Shown in pieces: positions 43,949 to 55,733 of a stretch of DNA of 64,000 nucleotides (positions are counted from its first letter, which is position 1; the number at the start of each line of letters is the position of its first letter). The stretch lies in contig OZ020523.1 in NCBI GenBank assembly GCA_963971425.1, positions 10,970,867 to 11,034,866 of the forward strand, read 5' to 3'. The translations under genes were made by a program, and so were the position numbers. The notes beneath the pieces were generated by a model. The model did not search any database, was not told where the DNA came from, and worked only from the letters and a program-made list of their open reading frames with translations. This stretch comes from Bryoerythrophyllum caledonicum. Its lineage: Eukaryota > Streptophyta > Bryopsida > Pottiales > Pottiaceae.

Positions 43949-46900
43949 ATGGGGAAGAAGCAGCGGCAGCTGTGTTGTAGGATGAAGCTCATGGTGGCCG
44001 CGGGCGTGCTCATCATCTTCCTCCCGTCGTGGCTGTTCGTTCCAGGTAAGTAGTTAGTTGTTGTCCCCTTAGGGTTTTCGCGTTCTTCCTCTCATGGTGC
44101 TGTGGTTTTTTTCTTTTTTTTCCAGAGACGTACTTCGGCGAGACCGCGGACACTTTGTTCGTGAATGCGACGATCTGGACCGGCGACGCGCGGCAGCCGT
44201 GGGCGCAGTCCATGGCAGTCGCCAAGGGCCGCATCTTGAACCTCCAGGTTGGTGCTGCATTCTCTCGGTTGTTCTTGTTGATCGACATGTGAAGCTTATG
44301 AGTGGAATTCTCTTCTTCTTCTTCCAGACGGCAGCAACTGGTCCGAGTACCAAGATTGTGGACTTGGAGGGCAAGTTCGTCGCCCCCGGGCTCATCGATT
44401 CTCATGTGCATTTCATCAGCGGAGGCCTCCAGGTATGATGTCTAGATATCTCTGTTTCGTGCTCACTGCTTCCGAAGGTGTATTCTAACGTAGTGTGTGT
44501 GTGCAAAGGATAGATGACTTACGTTCAGCTCGGAACTGCTGACAGCCGCGCTGAGTTCACACGGAGGATCAAGCTTGCTGCTCAAGGTAGTCAGTCACCG
44601 CAGCTTGAGATTCGTTTGTGACGCTATGGTGGCAGTTTCATGATTCACTAGGAAATGCCCTCTAACTGTTTGATTATGAACTTGTAGGCGTGGGCAAGGG
44701 AAAGTGGATAATCGGAACTAATTGGAACCATGAGAACTGGGGTGGAGAGATGCCGGCAGCCGCTTGGATTGATGCCCCAAATCACCCTGTAAGTGCTTCG
44801 TCAGTTCGGTAGATTCTGCTCTAAGAGTGACGAGGTCTAGGGTTTAGGGTTCAGTGCTTGCTTCTATTGAATGTAGCACTTTAGGAGATAGGAGAACCCT
44901 TGCTGGACATGGAAGTCAGCTTCTCGAGATCACATGATGATTTAAACCCTAGCTGCTCTTGCATTTGCAGGTGGTTGCATGTCGATTAGATGGACACACA
45001 TGTGTTGTGAACTCGGTTGCGTTGGAATTATCAGGCATTCACCGTGACACACCAGATCCTCCAGGCGGCCTAATTGTGAAAGATCACAACGGAGGTACAT
45101 GTGAAGCTTATTGGTTTCCAGTCAGAAGAGATAGAAAGTAGTCACTATTTTCATTGATCAATACGACGTGCTTGGTGGCTGTTTCTGTGTTGGTGGTGTT
45201 GTGTGATCGGAGTGGTTTGGTGATATTTGTGTGTGTAGAGCCAACGGGGCTGTTGGTGGATTCCGCGTTGACGTATGTGCAGAAGCGCGTTCCGCAACCA
45301 TCCGTGGAAGACAGACGAGCTGCGTATCTCAGGGCGAGTGAACTGGCGTTGAGTCATGGAGTGACCGGTGTGGTTGATTTTGGAAGGATCTCACCGATGG
45401 GGCCGCCTGAGCAACCCTGGGATGACCTCAACGGTACCGTAACCTCCTCATATTATTATAAAAATCCATGTTTGTAGTTTCAGGGTGTAAGAAATCATGT
45501 GTCTAAGGTTTCTACAACAGGAGATTCACCTGAGTTTGTTCAACGTAAGGTTTCTCACGATTGAAACATGAGTCTAATATATTTCTGGGATCAAGTCTGT
45601 AGACCTAACCTAGACATGTTTTTCAGTTGTAAGGAATCTTCTGTTTGTAGTTTCAGTTGGAAGAAATCTCGGTTTCAGTTGATGTTCAGATTCGGAAGGT
45701 TAGAATCTTATAACTTCTCAATGAGTCCTGGAAATGTAGCTTTCTAGGAGGACCATATTCAATAGACCTATAGAAAGTGAGCATTGTAAGAGATTGTTTG
45801 GAAGGGGGAAAATAGCTAACTCTCTCTCTCCTCTTCTCTCTCTATCTCTCACTCAGATGTTTACTTGTGGGCTGATGCGGCTGGGCTCATGAGAGTGAGA
45901 GTGACTGCCTTTTACCCGCTAGAGATTTGGCCTACAGTTGCGGTGTGCACCCTAAACCCTAAGCCCTGGATTTGTAGTTTTTTATGACAATACTTTGGTG
46001 TGGAGGCCAACTTAATGTGGGCCTGAAATGCAGGCGTTTGTGAAGCAAAGGGGTCATGATGTGAGCCAGTGGTTAAGAGTTGCTGGAGTGAAGGCTTTTG
46101 CTGACGGAAGTGTGGGCTCAGGGAGTGCTCGTTTCCACCAGGTAAACAAGAAAATGAAAATTGGTCATGGTTCCTCTCTGTCTTTGTGTTTTCACCCAAT
46201 CTAAAAGCAGATATGGCCCTTAAAACATCTGTAGATAATAGAGTTCTTTCCAAAGTCATCCAAACTTCATATAAGATACTGTCTTTCAATTTATAATACT
46301 GCAAGTGAAGGAAGAAGGAGAGGCCATGTTGTACGATGGATCTTAGCCGCCTTTTACCTCTTTGAGGTGATTCTAGAAATTAAGGGCTATTTAGAGCTGA
46401 TTTTAATGAGAAAAGAGGTGAAAACTCTTGGTATTTTGGCCTCGCTTTGCAAATAACTCCATTAAGTTTGGGGGCTTGTAGGCCTATGCAGATGACAAGG
46501 ACAACTTTGGTTTACATGTTGCTGATCCGGACTGGTTGCTTGAGGCTGCCTTAAGCGCTGATGAGGCTAATCTTCAGGTAAAGCTACCCCACAAAAAAAA
46601 TGGTTAGAAAATCAATCTAAGCTGCGACGTTTTCTCAAGCGATTATGCACAATCATGCGTTTTTGCGTGTAGATTGCAGTGCATGCCATTGGAGATGCAG
46701 CAAACGACCAAGTTCTTTCCGTTTTTGACGCAATTAAATCGAAGAATGGTCCCCGCGACCGACGACTCAGGGTAAGATAATCTGGTTTCTGCATTAAAAA
46801 ATGCTTAATCATGGGTCTTTTCGAGTTTTATCATTTTTAGCGTTTCCGTAATCCACATTTTAGTGTCAAAGCTTCAACTAAAGCATGCTTATGTTACTAT

Positions 46901-48262
46901 ATTGACATATCCTACAATCAGAAGATGACTTATCTGAAAGAATATGCATTTTTGGAACTACTGTATCAACGAATATGGTGTTTCAGATACTTTTGCACTA
47001 GTATACTTCGATTGCACATCTTCTGTTATTCATAAGGCAAATGTGCTTGTGATGATCTGGGATGTCCATGCGTTTGTTGTAATTAGTTCTGCTCTGAATT
47101 GATGCTTGTTGTCTTTGGGTTGGTTTTGGATGAAGATGGAGCACGCTCAACATTTGTCAGCGGGGGCTCCCGAACGCTTTGCCAGAGAGAATATAATTGC
47201 ATCCATGCAGGTACCTTCTTTTCCCTCTGACCCTCTCCTTTTCCCTTGTGTAATAAGCAAAAGCTCTCCGAGGGAGCATAAAACATCAGATGATAAACAT
47301 TGTTTTTGGCAGCCTGATCACCTGCGAGACGATGCAATGTTTGCTACCAAGAGATTAGGAGGGTCCAGAGCACAGCAGAGTTCCTACCTCATGAACACTC
47401 TCTTAAGCAATGGAACAGTGCTTGCGCTCGGGTCAGACTGGATGGTAAGTTCATCTTGTCTTAATGCTGGTCTGGATGCTAGTGTCTCCTTTACCATTAA
47501 TGGCTGTCTGGAATGCCTAGCAAGTAAACTTTGTGTAATATTGAATCAAATAACTAGATTTACTCTCAGAATTTCATTTGTTAGCCCAAGCTTATGGTTG
47601 GAATGTCCACTGACTGCAGCCGTGGTCGAATTCTCTTCTCTGAGTGTCACAATCTTCTCATGTAATGTCCTCAGGTAGCTCCGCTTGAGCCATTGGGTGG
47701 AATGGAAGCAGCAACCACTCGAATTCCTCACGGTCAAAGCACACCCTGGAATGCCGAGGAGATCATTTCCAGGGAGGCGGCACTCACAGGGTACGTATTT
47801 CCAGATCTCTGTAAAGTCACCCAAAGATTCAGAAAAAAGACACCCCCTCCTTTTCTATTCTGAATTCACTAAAATGAGCTTACAATCAATCTGAAGGAGA
47901 GCAAGGTGGCATTCTTAAAGACGGCTAAAATTAGTTACAACAGAGGGTGACATTACAAATAACTCAGATATGGAGAGCCTCTTGCCAGAGTGATTCGGAA
48001 GCAGTCTGATTGATACATATTATTGTGGTAAGAGTGCATGTTAGAGTTGAGTTTGGACCTGATAGAGTGATATGGATGGCTCAGGTACACGGTGGGCAGT
48101 GCGTACGCATGTTTCCGCGACGCACAAGTGGGGACTCTGTCGCCCTCCAAGTTTGCAGACTTTGTGGTGTTCTCAGAGAATCTTCTGACGCACCATTCTT
48201 CTGTCAAACCAACGGTGCTGGCCACTTACGTCGCTGGAGTGCGCGCTCATCCCTCGAAGTAG
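43949..48262 (+). CDS. LAF3-like: metal-dependent amidohydrolase, YtcJ/LAF3-like, 15 exons
   Basis: Exons: 43949-44045, 44126-44247, 44328-44432, 44514-44586, 44688-44788, 44971-45094, 45239-45433, 45857-45942, 46034-46141, 46482-46577, 46673-46771, 47136-47210, 47313-47444, 47675-47790 and 48085-48262. They join in phase to 568 residues. A membrane anchor lies at about residues 12-32. Metal-site landmarks of amidohydrolase family 3 are present: DSHVHF (His99, His101), [13 protein letters not shown] (about 319-331), [10 protein letters not shown] (His373), MEHAQHLS (His405) and LGSDWM (Asp469). The C-terminal cap strand [14 protein letters not shown] completes the composite domain. The enzyme is expected to hydrolyse a C-N bond of an unknown substrate, in or facing the secretory lumen. 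In Arabidopsis, LAF3 of this family affects phytochrome A signalling; the biochemical role is unknown there too. The gene appears intact. Confidence 0.9.
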
Positions 48263-49587
48263 CTCAACTTGCTTGTGTATATGATCTTATCTGTAGAGCC
48301 AGAATGCATCCCATTAGCGTAATAATCTTGTGATAGTACGTGAACCCTGATTTCTAGAACCAGTCTATCGATATGGAATCATTTCTTAATTCAGATACTA
48401 AACCTTGATTTGGAGTCAGAAAGGCCTTGATGACAGGATAACCATCACGTTGCTTTCTGGGTTGGCTGAACATTTTTCGGTGGGAAGGTACTAAGTGAAC
48501 ACAGAGGAGACGAAGTCAGACGCAGATTTCATTATCTTGTGATCAGGAGGGAAGATTTTTGCAGGCGGAAGACGTCCAGACCACTCCTTGCGGTGTCCTT
48601 TGCTTTGAACCACAAAAGCCTGCAACATGTCCCACCGCTGGAGCATCATACTAAGATTCCCCAGCTTGATTTTCTGGCCTCAAACCAACGCGAGAGCAGT
48701 TTGAGATTACAGTAAAATATCTACATCTCAACGAGTCCACCGGTCAATGAAAAGCTGGCAGCTGACTCGCACAAAAGCTTTCAAATTCTCCCAAAGTGCC
48801 ACTGTAGCGTTCCTCAAACGCAAGTCCCTCGCAGTGCAGTGAACGGGATGTTTTTCAAGAGAATCAGTAAGGATCCCAGAAGTAAGACCTAGTTATATCA
48901 CAAAAATAATTTTAGCCCTTAACCGTATATACAAGCACGTGTTTTACTGTAGAACTTACACCTTTAGATTGAAGATTCTTCAACTAACATCTTCCATTTG
49001 GAGGTCATGTTGAAATACGACACACGTAGAGTACCAGTGGCACCTTCTGACGTTGAGGCAAATACTGACCATATATCATCAACCAGTCAAGTACAGTGAC
49101 ACTGATTTTCTCACAATAATGTTGTCAAGGCTGACGCGTCGGCGACAACATGGGCCGGTGGAGGTCATGTCTGAAGCGAGTACGACGTTCTTGACATTCA
49201 CGGCACGGAATCTCCCTGCAACTTTCCACCTGTCAAAGAGTACACGTACCCTTCACCCTTTCCGAGTACGTCTGGGTCAGTATTCAATGAAGAAAAATCA
49301 CGTGGACAGCTTACAGGTGGCTGTGGAAAAGTAGCACAAGTCTCAGGAAAATCACGTCGGGTGAGAGGAAGCAAGCAAGGTCGCTGATGTGGTCCATGGA
49401 AATCAAATCCAGGGGCCTCACTCGGCAGTTGCATGTGGAGGTGAGATTTTTTGCTTGCCTCAGACACCACGTGTACACGCCTTCACCGGCCAAATCTGCA
49501 GCCACTGGGAGCGCCGGAAGTAAAGCTAGCGCCTCGATGACGCAGGATATTTCTGCTCATAATGAGCAACATTCGGACAAGATCTCT
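48263..49587. other. intergenic between the amidohydrolase and HMA genes
   Basis: The first few hundred bases are probably the amidohydrolase 3' UTR and the last few hundred the HMA promoter. No open frame with recognisable content, RNA gene or transposon end was found. Confidence 0.35.
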
Positions 49588-49597
49588 CTATATATAA
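49588..49597 (+). promoter_or_regulatory. TATA box of the HMA gene
   Basis: CTATATATAA in a CTCTCTATATATAATCCC context lies about 165 bp upstream of the first ATG (49753) and 265 bp upstream of the chosen start. The spacing fits a transcription start near 49625, followed by a pyrimidine-rich leader. Confidence 0.6.
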
Positions 49598-49861
49598 TCC
49601 CTTCCCAGAAAAGAAAACCACCATCTTCTTCTCCGTGGTCTGCGCGAGATTCCCATCTGCTCTCCTCTGATCTGGGTTGAGAACGCTGTATTTTTTCTCT
49701 GTGATCTAGGTTTGAAGAGAGGTATCTTGTAAGGTAGTGAACGTCTGGAGCGATGACGAGCCTCATGAGCATGGAAGATGTAAGTTTTGTTATTGACTCT
49801 AAGCTACAGAGAAGTAATTGAAGAGGTTGCCTTGATTCACTGTATAATATGAGGTGATGGA

Positions 49862-51061
49862 ATGGGATTTGTGATGGACTGGAAGCAAGAGAGTGGAGAA
49901 GATGGTCTGATTTGTGTGCATGATCGACATGGGCAGTTGTTTTATGGGCCTTCGGAGGCGACGTGGATTTTGCCAACGTCGCGGGAAGACGAGCCGTTGC
50001 GGCGCGGCTTCAGGGATCAGCGCGAGTTGTCGCCGCCGCGGCGCTTTTTGAAGCCGGAGCCGTTTCGGCCGGTCGTGCGGTTCGACCCGCGCGGCGACGG
50101 GCTGCGGCCCGTCATGGGGCGCCCGCAGCCGCGCGAGCTCCGGCCCATCGAGCGCCTGGCGCGCGTGCACACGGTGCCGGAGCCCGTGCCCGTGATCACG
50201 GAGGAGATTCGCAAGGTCGTGGAGGTCCCCGTGCCGACGCCCGTCGCACCGCCCACGCAGGTCGTGTTGCCGGCTCCAGCTCCTGCGCTCGCTCCATCCG
50301 TGAAAGTCGTTCAACGGAGCGTCTCCCCGCCTCGCGCAATCGTCCAGCACGTAAGTGTGCTTCAAACCTCATGAATTTCTGATCCTCATCGCGTCCTCAA
50401 CTTCAGAACCTCATCTTTTCGCTTCTGAAAGATTACCGTAGCTGACACATCCTTCCACTTTTTTTTTATTCTGCAGCCGATTGAGATGAAGGTGCCGATG
50501 TGCTGCGACAAGTGCGCGAAGAAGGTGAGGGAGAGGCTGCAGGACCTGGAGGGCGTGGAGGACGTGGTGACGGACCAGTTCAACCAGAAGGTGATCGTGT
50601 ACGGGCGCGTGGACCCGGAGCGCGCGCTGAACCGCGTGCGCCTGGTGAAGAAGCGGTCGGCGTTCTGGGACATGACGGTGGACTACAGCGAGAAGTACCG
50701 GCGCGCGCGCCTGGTGGAGGTGGAGGCCCTGGCCCGGGAGAGCGCCAAGCGCGCCGAGGTCGTGAAGCAGCAGAAGGCGGCTCAGGCTCAGGCTCAGGCG
50801 ATGGTGGCGCCCGTGGCGCCTCCCACGCAGGTGGTCGTCAAACTGCCGGAGGAGCGTCACGGTCCCAAGGTGACCGCCATCTTGCCCGCGGCGAAGCCGG
50901 AACGCACCATGCCCTTCGTGGCGGAGCCGCGAGTGCACAACCACCGGTTCGTCAGCCCGCCGCGCGCGCACAGGCAGGAGCTCTACCACGGGCCGGCGCC
51001 GCACGAGATGATGCGCAGACAACCCGAATTCTACAACCGCAGACCTCATCCGGTGTACTAG
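49862..51061 (+). CDS. heavy-metal-associated (HMA) domain protein, 2 coding exons
   Basis: Coding exons 49862-50350 and 50477-51061 join in phase to 357 residues. Residues 1-163 are proline- and arginine-rich (PTPVAPPTQVVLPAPAPA). The HMA fold spans about 164-230: IEMKVPMCCDKCAKKVRERL with a CxxC pair (Cys173, Cys176), then LEGVEDVVTDQFNQKVIVYG. Such domains bind Cu, Zn or Cd, and plant HPP/HIPP proteins buffer metals or act in stress responses. The C-terminus ends PVY with no CaaX box, so it is an HPP-type rather than an isoprenylated HIPP protein. An upstream exon ends at GT 49780. If it is spliced to AG 49853, ATG 49753 gives a 15-codon uORF that overlaps this start, which is why 49862 was preferred. 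The hydrophilic C-terminal part repeats QAQAQA and has no other domain. Confidence 0.85.
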
Positions 51062-51119
51062 CTCCACATCCACAGAGAGCCTGCTTCTCTCCAATTTTGC
51101 CGTCATTTGTTCTCTCCGC

Positions 51120-51412
51120 GGCGTTGTAAACTAGATTCTAGCAGAGCCAATTTGTACCATTTATTGAATAAAAATTTCTGTACATTGATGTAGAAGAATC
51201 TCTTGATATTTGGCAACTACTCATTCTTCAGATTGTCATTTACTCTCATACACTCAGCAGCGTTGTAATCTAGATTCTAGCAGAGCTAATTTGTACCATT
51301 TATCGAATAGAAATTTCTGTACATTGATGTAGAAAAATCTCTTGATGTTTCGGGCAACTACTCATTCTGCAGATTGTCATTTGTTCTCATACACTCTCAG
51401 CGGCGTTGTAAT
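51120..51412 (+). repeat. duplicated 3' UTR with poly(A) signal
   Basis: GGCGTTGTAAACTAGATTCTAG to CTCATACACTC (about 130 bp) is repeated immediately at about 51261, and the first 20 bp a third time at about 51401. The first copy has AATAAA at 51167-51172, altered to AATAGA in the second. The array is the 3' end of the HMA gene. Confidence 0.8.
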
Positions 51413-52092
51413 CTAGTCATGTCATGTGATGAACTTAATGTTGAGTGGAACATCTGAATGCACAGCGGAATTATCTTCTTATCATGAAATTTAACGTAGT
51501 GATCGACAACTATCATCGCTTCACAGTTCTATGATCGATTCGAATTTTGATAGGATGAGGTTATCATCTTGTAGTACGCATCTGTACTTCTTCCAAACGA
51601 GAATGTCCTGAGAATGAAAAACCATATCGCAGTTTGGTTTAGTCTCGGGTTAGGAATCAGATTATGAATAATATAAATTTGCAAGTTTATCGTCACTAAC
51701 TTGCAAATTTATACAGGTTCAGCATACTTGCTGTCCATTGAATTGCACCACCTTCAACCTCCTAGACATCAACCAGTCACGACACCGATCAAATTCCTAT
51801 CTACTTGATCAGAGTACCAATTTCTGATGCTCCATAAGAGGAATCTGGAGGCTCCTTCGAGACTGGAATGCTTGTGAAGCTTGAATGTTACAGTATTTAT
51901 ATGCATGGGGATGCGGTTTCTGCCGCTGTCCTACGTGGCATTTGAAGCTGCTGAGGTGGCGGAGCACACCCTAGTTGAATCCGGGTATCGATAACGTGTC
52001 CGTACAGTTGCGCATACCAAAAACCGTTAGAGAATCACAAAACCATTAAGCTGACATTCTGTACTCTTTTTGTAGATGTGGCGTTATCATTT
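51413..52092. other. intergenic, nothing seen
   Basis: AT-rich sequence without a supported gene or repeat. Confidence 0.3.
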
Positions 52093-52464
52093 ACTACATC
52101 AAACACTGCATGTAGTGTGTGGACTGGACTATTTCAAAACACCTACACTAAATTCCAAATTATAGTGGTCCAACTCAATTCTCTATCCACATAAAATCGT
52201 GTTCCTCAAAAACTAGTGTGGGCTGTTTCAAAATGGTTGGCACAAAATTCATGTGGATTACAGAGACGTGGCGGTGAGGTGGCGGCAAGTGATAAGGAGT
52301 AGAAGATATTTGGTAGTGAGTAGCGGTGAGATGGCAAAGAATGGCATGACACATGTTGATATGTGTCCACATCAATTGAGTTCCTAAACCAAAATTGATG
52401 TGGTCCACATCATTTTGCACCCACATTACCAATGAATCCACACTATGTTTAGTATTGGTGTAGT
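52093..52464. mobile_element. MITE with degenerate terminal inverted repeats (372 bp)
   Basis: ACTACATCAAACACTGCATG at the left pairs with the complement of the right end, which reads ACTACACCAATACTAAACAT from outside inward. The match continues imperfectly for about 35 bp (TAGTGTGTGG against TAGTGTGG). Inner GTGGTCCAACTCAATT and AATTGATGTGGTCCACAT are also inverted. It encodes nothing. The 3' flank (about 52466-52515) resembles the flank of the MITE at 30914, so both may belong to a larger unit. Confidence 0.6.
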
Positions 52465-53139
52465 GGATCGTTGTCATCTCTACACCACAAGGATAGTCCC
52501 TAGTTAACCTCTAAACTTGGACAATTTGTATGTGTGGAGTACAAATTAATTTTTGGGCAGGTTCCTAAAAGTCCAATTTTGAAGATAATTTTTTTGAAAA
52601 TTTTATGAAAATATGAATAAGAGTTCTTTTTGCGGGATTTTTTTTTCTTTTTTTGGACTCAAAGAAAAATGTTATGATGCTTCAAACTCAAAAGCTCAAC
52701 AATGGGGCAGCTGGCAAGGTACTATAGAGAGGAATAGTAGAAATATAGAGTTGACTATTACACTTTTTGACGAAGGTAGCAGTGAAGGAAAGTTTGTGGC
52801 AACCCAAATTATTTTTACATAAAAACAAATAGAAACAAAGGATTTTATTTCAATTAACTATCTCTATCATTAGAATAAGGCATAAAAATCCTACCCATCA
52901 CTTGGATTTTAGGTCCAAAAGTTACTTCTCTATTTAAAAAATAAAATTGTTTTCTTATGTAAAAGGCTACTTCATATATCCCTAGTCATTGCAAGCCCAT
53001 TTCTCTTATCCTAAACATATCCATTACTTGTGGTTTTTGGCGTATAATGAATTAACAAAAGATAGAACATAGATCCACAAAAAAATTGCAATTTGTAATA
53101 AGAAAGTATGCCATTATCTTGAGTATGGCATTATCTGCG
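52465..53139. other. intergenic, nothing coding seen
   Basis: AT-rich sequence with no supported gene. TTGGACTCAAAGAAA and AAGCTCAACAATGGGGCAGCTGGCA near 52655-52720 resemble 60480-60545 (AAAGCTAGATTCCTAGGCAGTTGGCA), a faint dispersed repeat linked to R1. Confidence 0.3.
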
Positions 53140-53400
53140 CGAACAAGGCCATCAAGTATGGCCTTGTTCACGCAGGGAAGAAAATAACCATATTGCACTC
53201 TTCAATTGCATATATCTTATAATCCGTGCGGTCAAAGTTTACGAAATTGTTAGAGTGTCTCATTATAGTAGTCAGCTTGAAGATCCTACGGTTGAAATAG
53301 TAAAAAGTTTTTTTTAATTATTCATGCGATGTCTCGTTTTAAAGAGGCAGTTTTGGGGTGGTTTTGGTGAAACATAGTCTCCGTCCTGTAGGAGTTAAAT
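53140..53400 (+). repeat. repeat R1, 3' part (E)
   Basis: Landmarks are CACGCAGGGAAGAAAATAACC, TGCGGTCAAAGTTTACGAA, GAAGATCCTACGGTTGAAAT and GGTTTTGGTGAAACATAGTC. The same series occurs at 60806-61065 and 56640-56815. A 17-bp inverted duplicate ATGGCATTATC..AAGTATGGCCTTG precedes it. Confidence 0.55.
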
Positions 53401-53557
53401 GAATGTATGTTATGTACCCTTTATATACCCCTTATACTCATCAAATGTAATGCCAGCGTTGCATTTGACGGCTCACCATCCAATTGACAACTCTGAAACA
53501 CTACAAAACATGACTTCAAATTCAAATACTAATGAAGAGATCAGATTGGAGTGTGTA

Positions 53558-55262
53558 CAGTCCCCGGCAATATGCCTTGTAACCTTTGGACTTTTGGTTT
53601 CCGACACACTCACAGGAGAAAAAATAAATACAATATATATAACTTCAAAATTTTAGAGTAACAACAAGCATTCAACATATCATTGGAAAGCTACTAGCTT
53701 GTAGAAGCCTACTGCAACAACAATTTCAGCTCTCTTGCTACAAATTATCCATTAAACTGCACCAAAGTCATGTACCCCCTACCATCGAGTACTACCACCA
53801 CGGGCTTGCACAACACCTCGCATTCGATCTGGCATTGTGGAAATAAGCTTGCTAATAGCCTCTTGAGATATATTTTCCCATGCCCTATTCACTGAAGCCC
53901 ACATTTCGTCTTTGCTCCTTGGCCGATTTTTAAGTTGCACTTGATCTTTGCATTGCTTCCATAAATTCTCTAAAGAATTGAGATCATGTGAGTTTGCTGG
54001 CCACTTAAGTTTCCTTATTCCAACTTCTTCCCTCCAATGTTTTGAGAGAGTGCTGCGATGTACTGGTGCACCATCTTCCATCAAAATGAGGCACTCATAG
54101 TTGTCATGGTGGTAGTAATAATGTTGTAGTGCAGACTCATATACTACTTCTACAAAATCTTCAATAGTGCGTTTTTTTGAAGGAATTAACACCAAATAAC
54201 ACTTGCTAGAGCCAGTAATAGCACCCTATACCATAATTGAAGTCCTCCCAGATTTAAAAGTAGGCGCTAAGCAGTCCCATTGATACTTTTCATAAGCAGT
54301 TCGCCATACACGAATTGTACGTGAATGCTTGCCAACTTCAAAAGATGCCTCATCAGCCCAAATGACGTTATTCCAATCTTCAACTGTCCAATCCAAGTAT
54401 TCTCTTGCAAAGGCCAACCTCTCTGCCCTATGTTTAACATTAAAAAACGGTTTCTTAACTGCTATACGATTGTTAATGCCAAGTTCATGCAACTCTTTCC
54501 GCAAGGTCCTGACACCAACTTGTGTAGACATATTACCTGCAAGTTCGGCAAGAGGTACACGACGATTCTTCACAAGCTCCTGTTTGAGAATTCGCACGTC
54601 AACATCCGTCAATTTCCGTGGTCTTCCGCACTTGTCTGTAGGTCCCAATGTGCCACGTTCACAGTATCTCTTTAGAACTCTTGAAACTGTAGCTTTTGGT
54701 CTCCCAACTTCGGCTGAAATTTGAGTCATAGACATGCCACCTTTACTCATCCCAACTATCGTGGCTTGTTCCACTTCAGTCAAGTACTTCCCAGTCATAG
54801 TGTGAATGAAGAGTCACACACTAAATTGGACACAATTCTTGAAGCAAGAGTGACTAACAATGTTGCATACACACTACTATAGCAAAACTGAAAGCTTTAC
54901 TACCAAAACGTCTAGGTAATGAGTACTCAAATCAATCACCAGAACATTGGGTTCACTCAAGCCAATCCTCACAACCACAAATGCAACATAGAAATCACTC
55001 AAATCTGTCCTCTCTAGTGATTCTATCACTAACAGGTATTTTCTTAAGTAACCAAGCAACTCCATGAACTGAACATGTTCATTCATGACGTTTCTATTTT
55101 TGGAAGTTGGTGAATCATCACTTATTTGGATAGGTCTTATCTACCCAGATCTTGCAATATCCTGCTGACATCATTTGTGTGATGTAATTTACAAATCCAA
55201 ACGTCACAAGGTGTGGACTGTGAGAATGCATGTCAGGTTACAAGACATATTGCCCGGGACTG
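53558..55262 (-). mobile_element. complete Tc1-type DNA transposon with TA target duplication (1705 bp)
   Basis: The ends CAGTCCCCGGCAATATGCC (53558) and the complement of GGCAATATGTCTTGTAACC-type sequence ending 55262 form 28-bp inverted repeats with two mismatches. The element is flanked on both sides by TA (53556-53557 and 55263-55264), the Tc1/mariner signature. A single transposase frame runs on the minus strand at 54798-53779. Both ends and the near-intact frame suggest a young insertion. Confidence 0.9.
53779..54798 (-). pseudogene. Tc1-like DD34E transposase with one in-frame stop
   Basis: The frame starts at ATG 54798 (MTGKYLTEVEQ) and stays in one phase to 53779, about 339 codons, broken only by a TAG at 54226-54228. 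This follows TSIMV, where relatives usually have a Trp codon, so one G-to-A change explains it. The N-terminal paired-like HTH (EVGRPKATVSRVLKRY) is followed by a GRPRKLT hook and a second HTH. The catalytic triad is VIWADEASF (Asp), LMEDGAPVH (Asp) and LNSLENLWK (Glu), with 34 residues between the last two. This copy probably cannot make full-length transposase unless the stop is read through. Confidence 0.85.
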
Positions 55263-55264
55263 TA

Positions 55265-55733
55265 CAATGCGCCACTTCAAGGCTGAAACATGTGCTTTGG
55301 TCGTGTTGAAATGCCCAAATCGTCGACTTTCAATTCACTTGCAAATGTTTAGTAGCTGATCTAGTTTGCAACCTTACTTATTATGCGCTCACACCACTAG
55401 CATCCCTGTCGCCCCACTTATTATTTCAAGTATTTTGGAAGTTAGTGAGTTAGTCGAGTCACAAAAAACAAGAAAAATCACCCTTTTCCACATTCTACGT
55501 AAGTGAAGGGCAACTCTTTTTCAGTGAGAAGCGACAAGGTTGCTTGTAGTGTCATCTGGTGTGATTGTGAGTAATTGTAAGTAACTCTTTGTTTTGTCGG
55601 GGAGCAAAAGAAAATGTGCATCCTTTCTCCAACCTCCAATCGCTCACCAAAGAAAGAAGCAATCCAATCCCCCTCCTCCTTCTCAATACCAAAAGACAAT
55701 ATCCCAAATCCCTCACCCTACACCATTCACATG
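55265..55733. other. intergenic, nothing seen
   Basis: No supported gene or repeat in this stretch. Confidence 0.3.
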
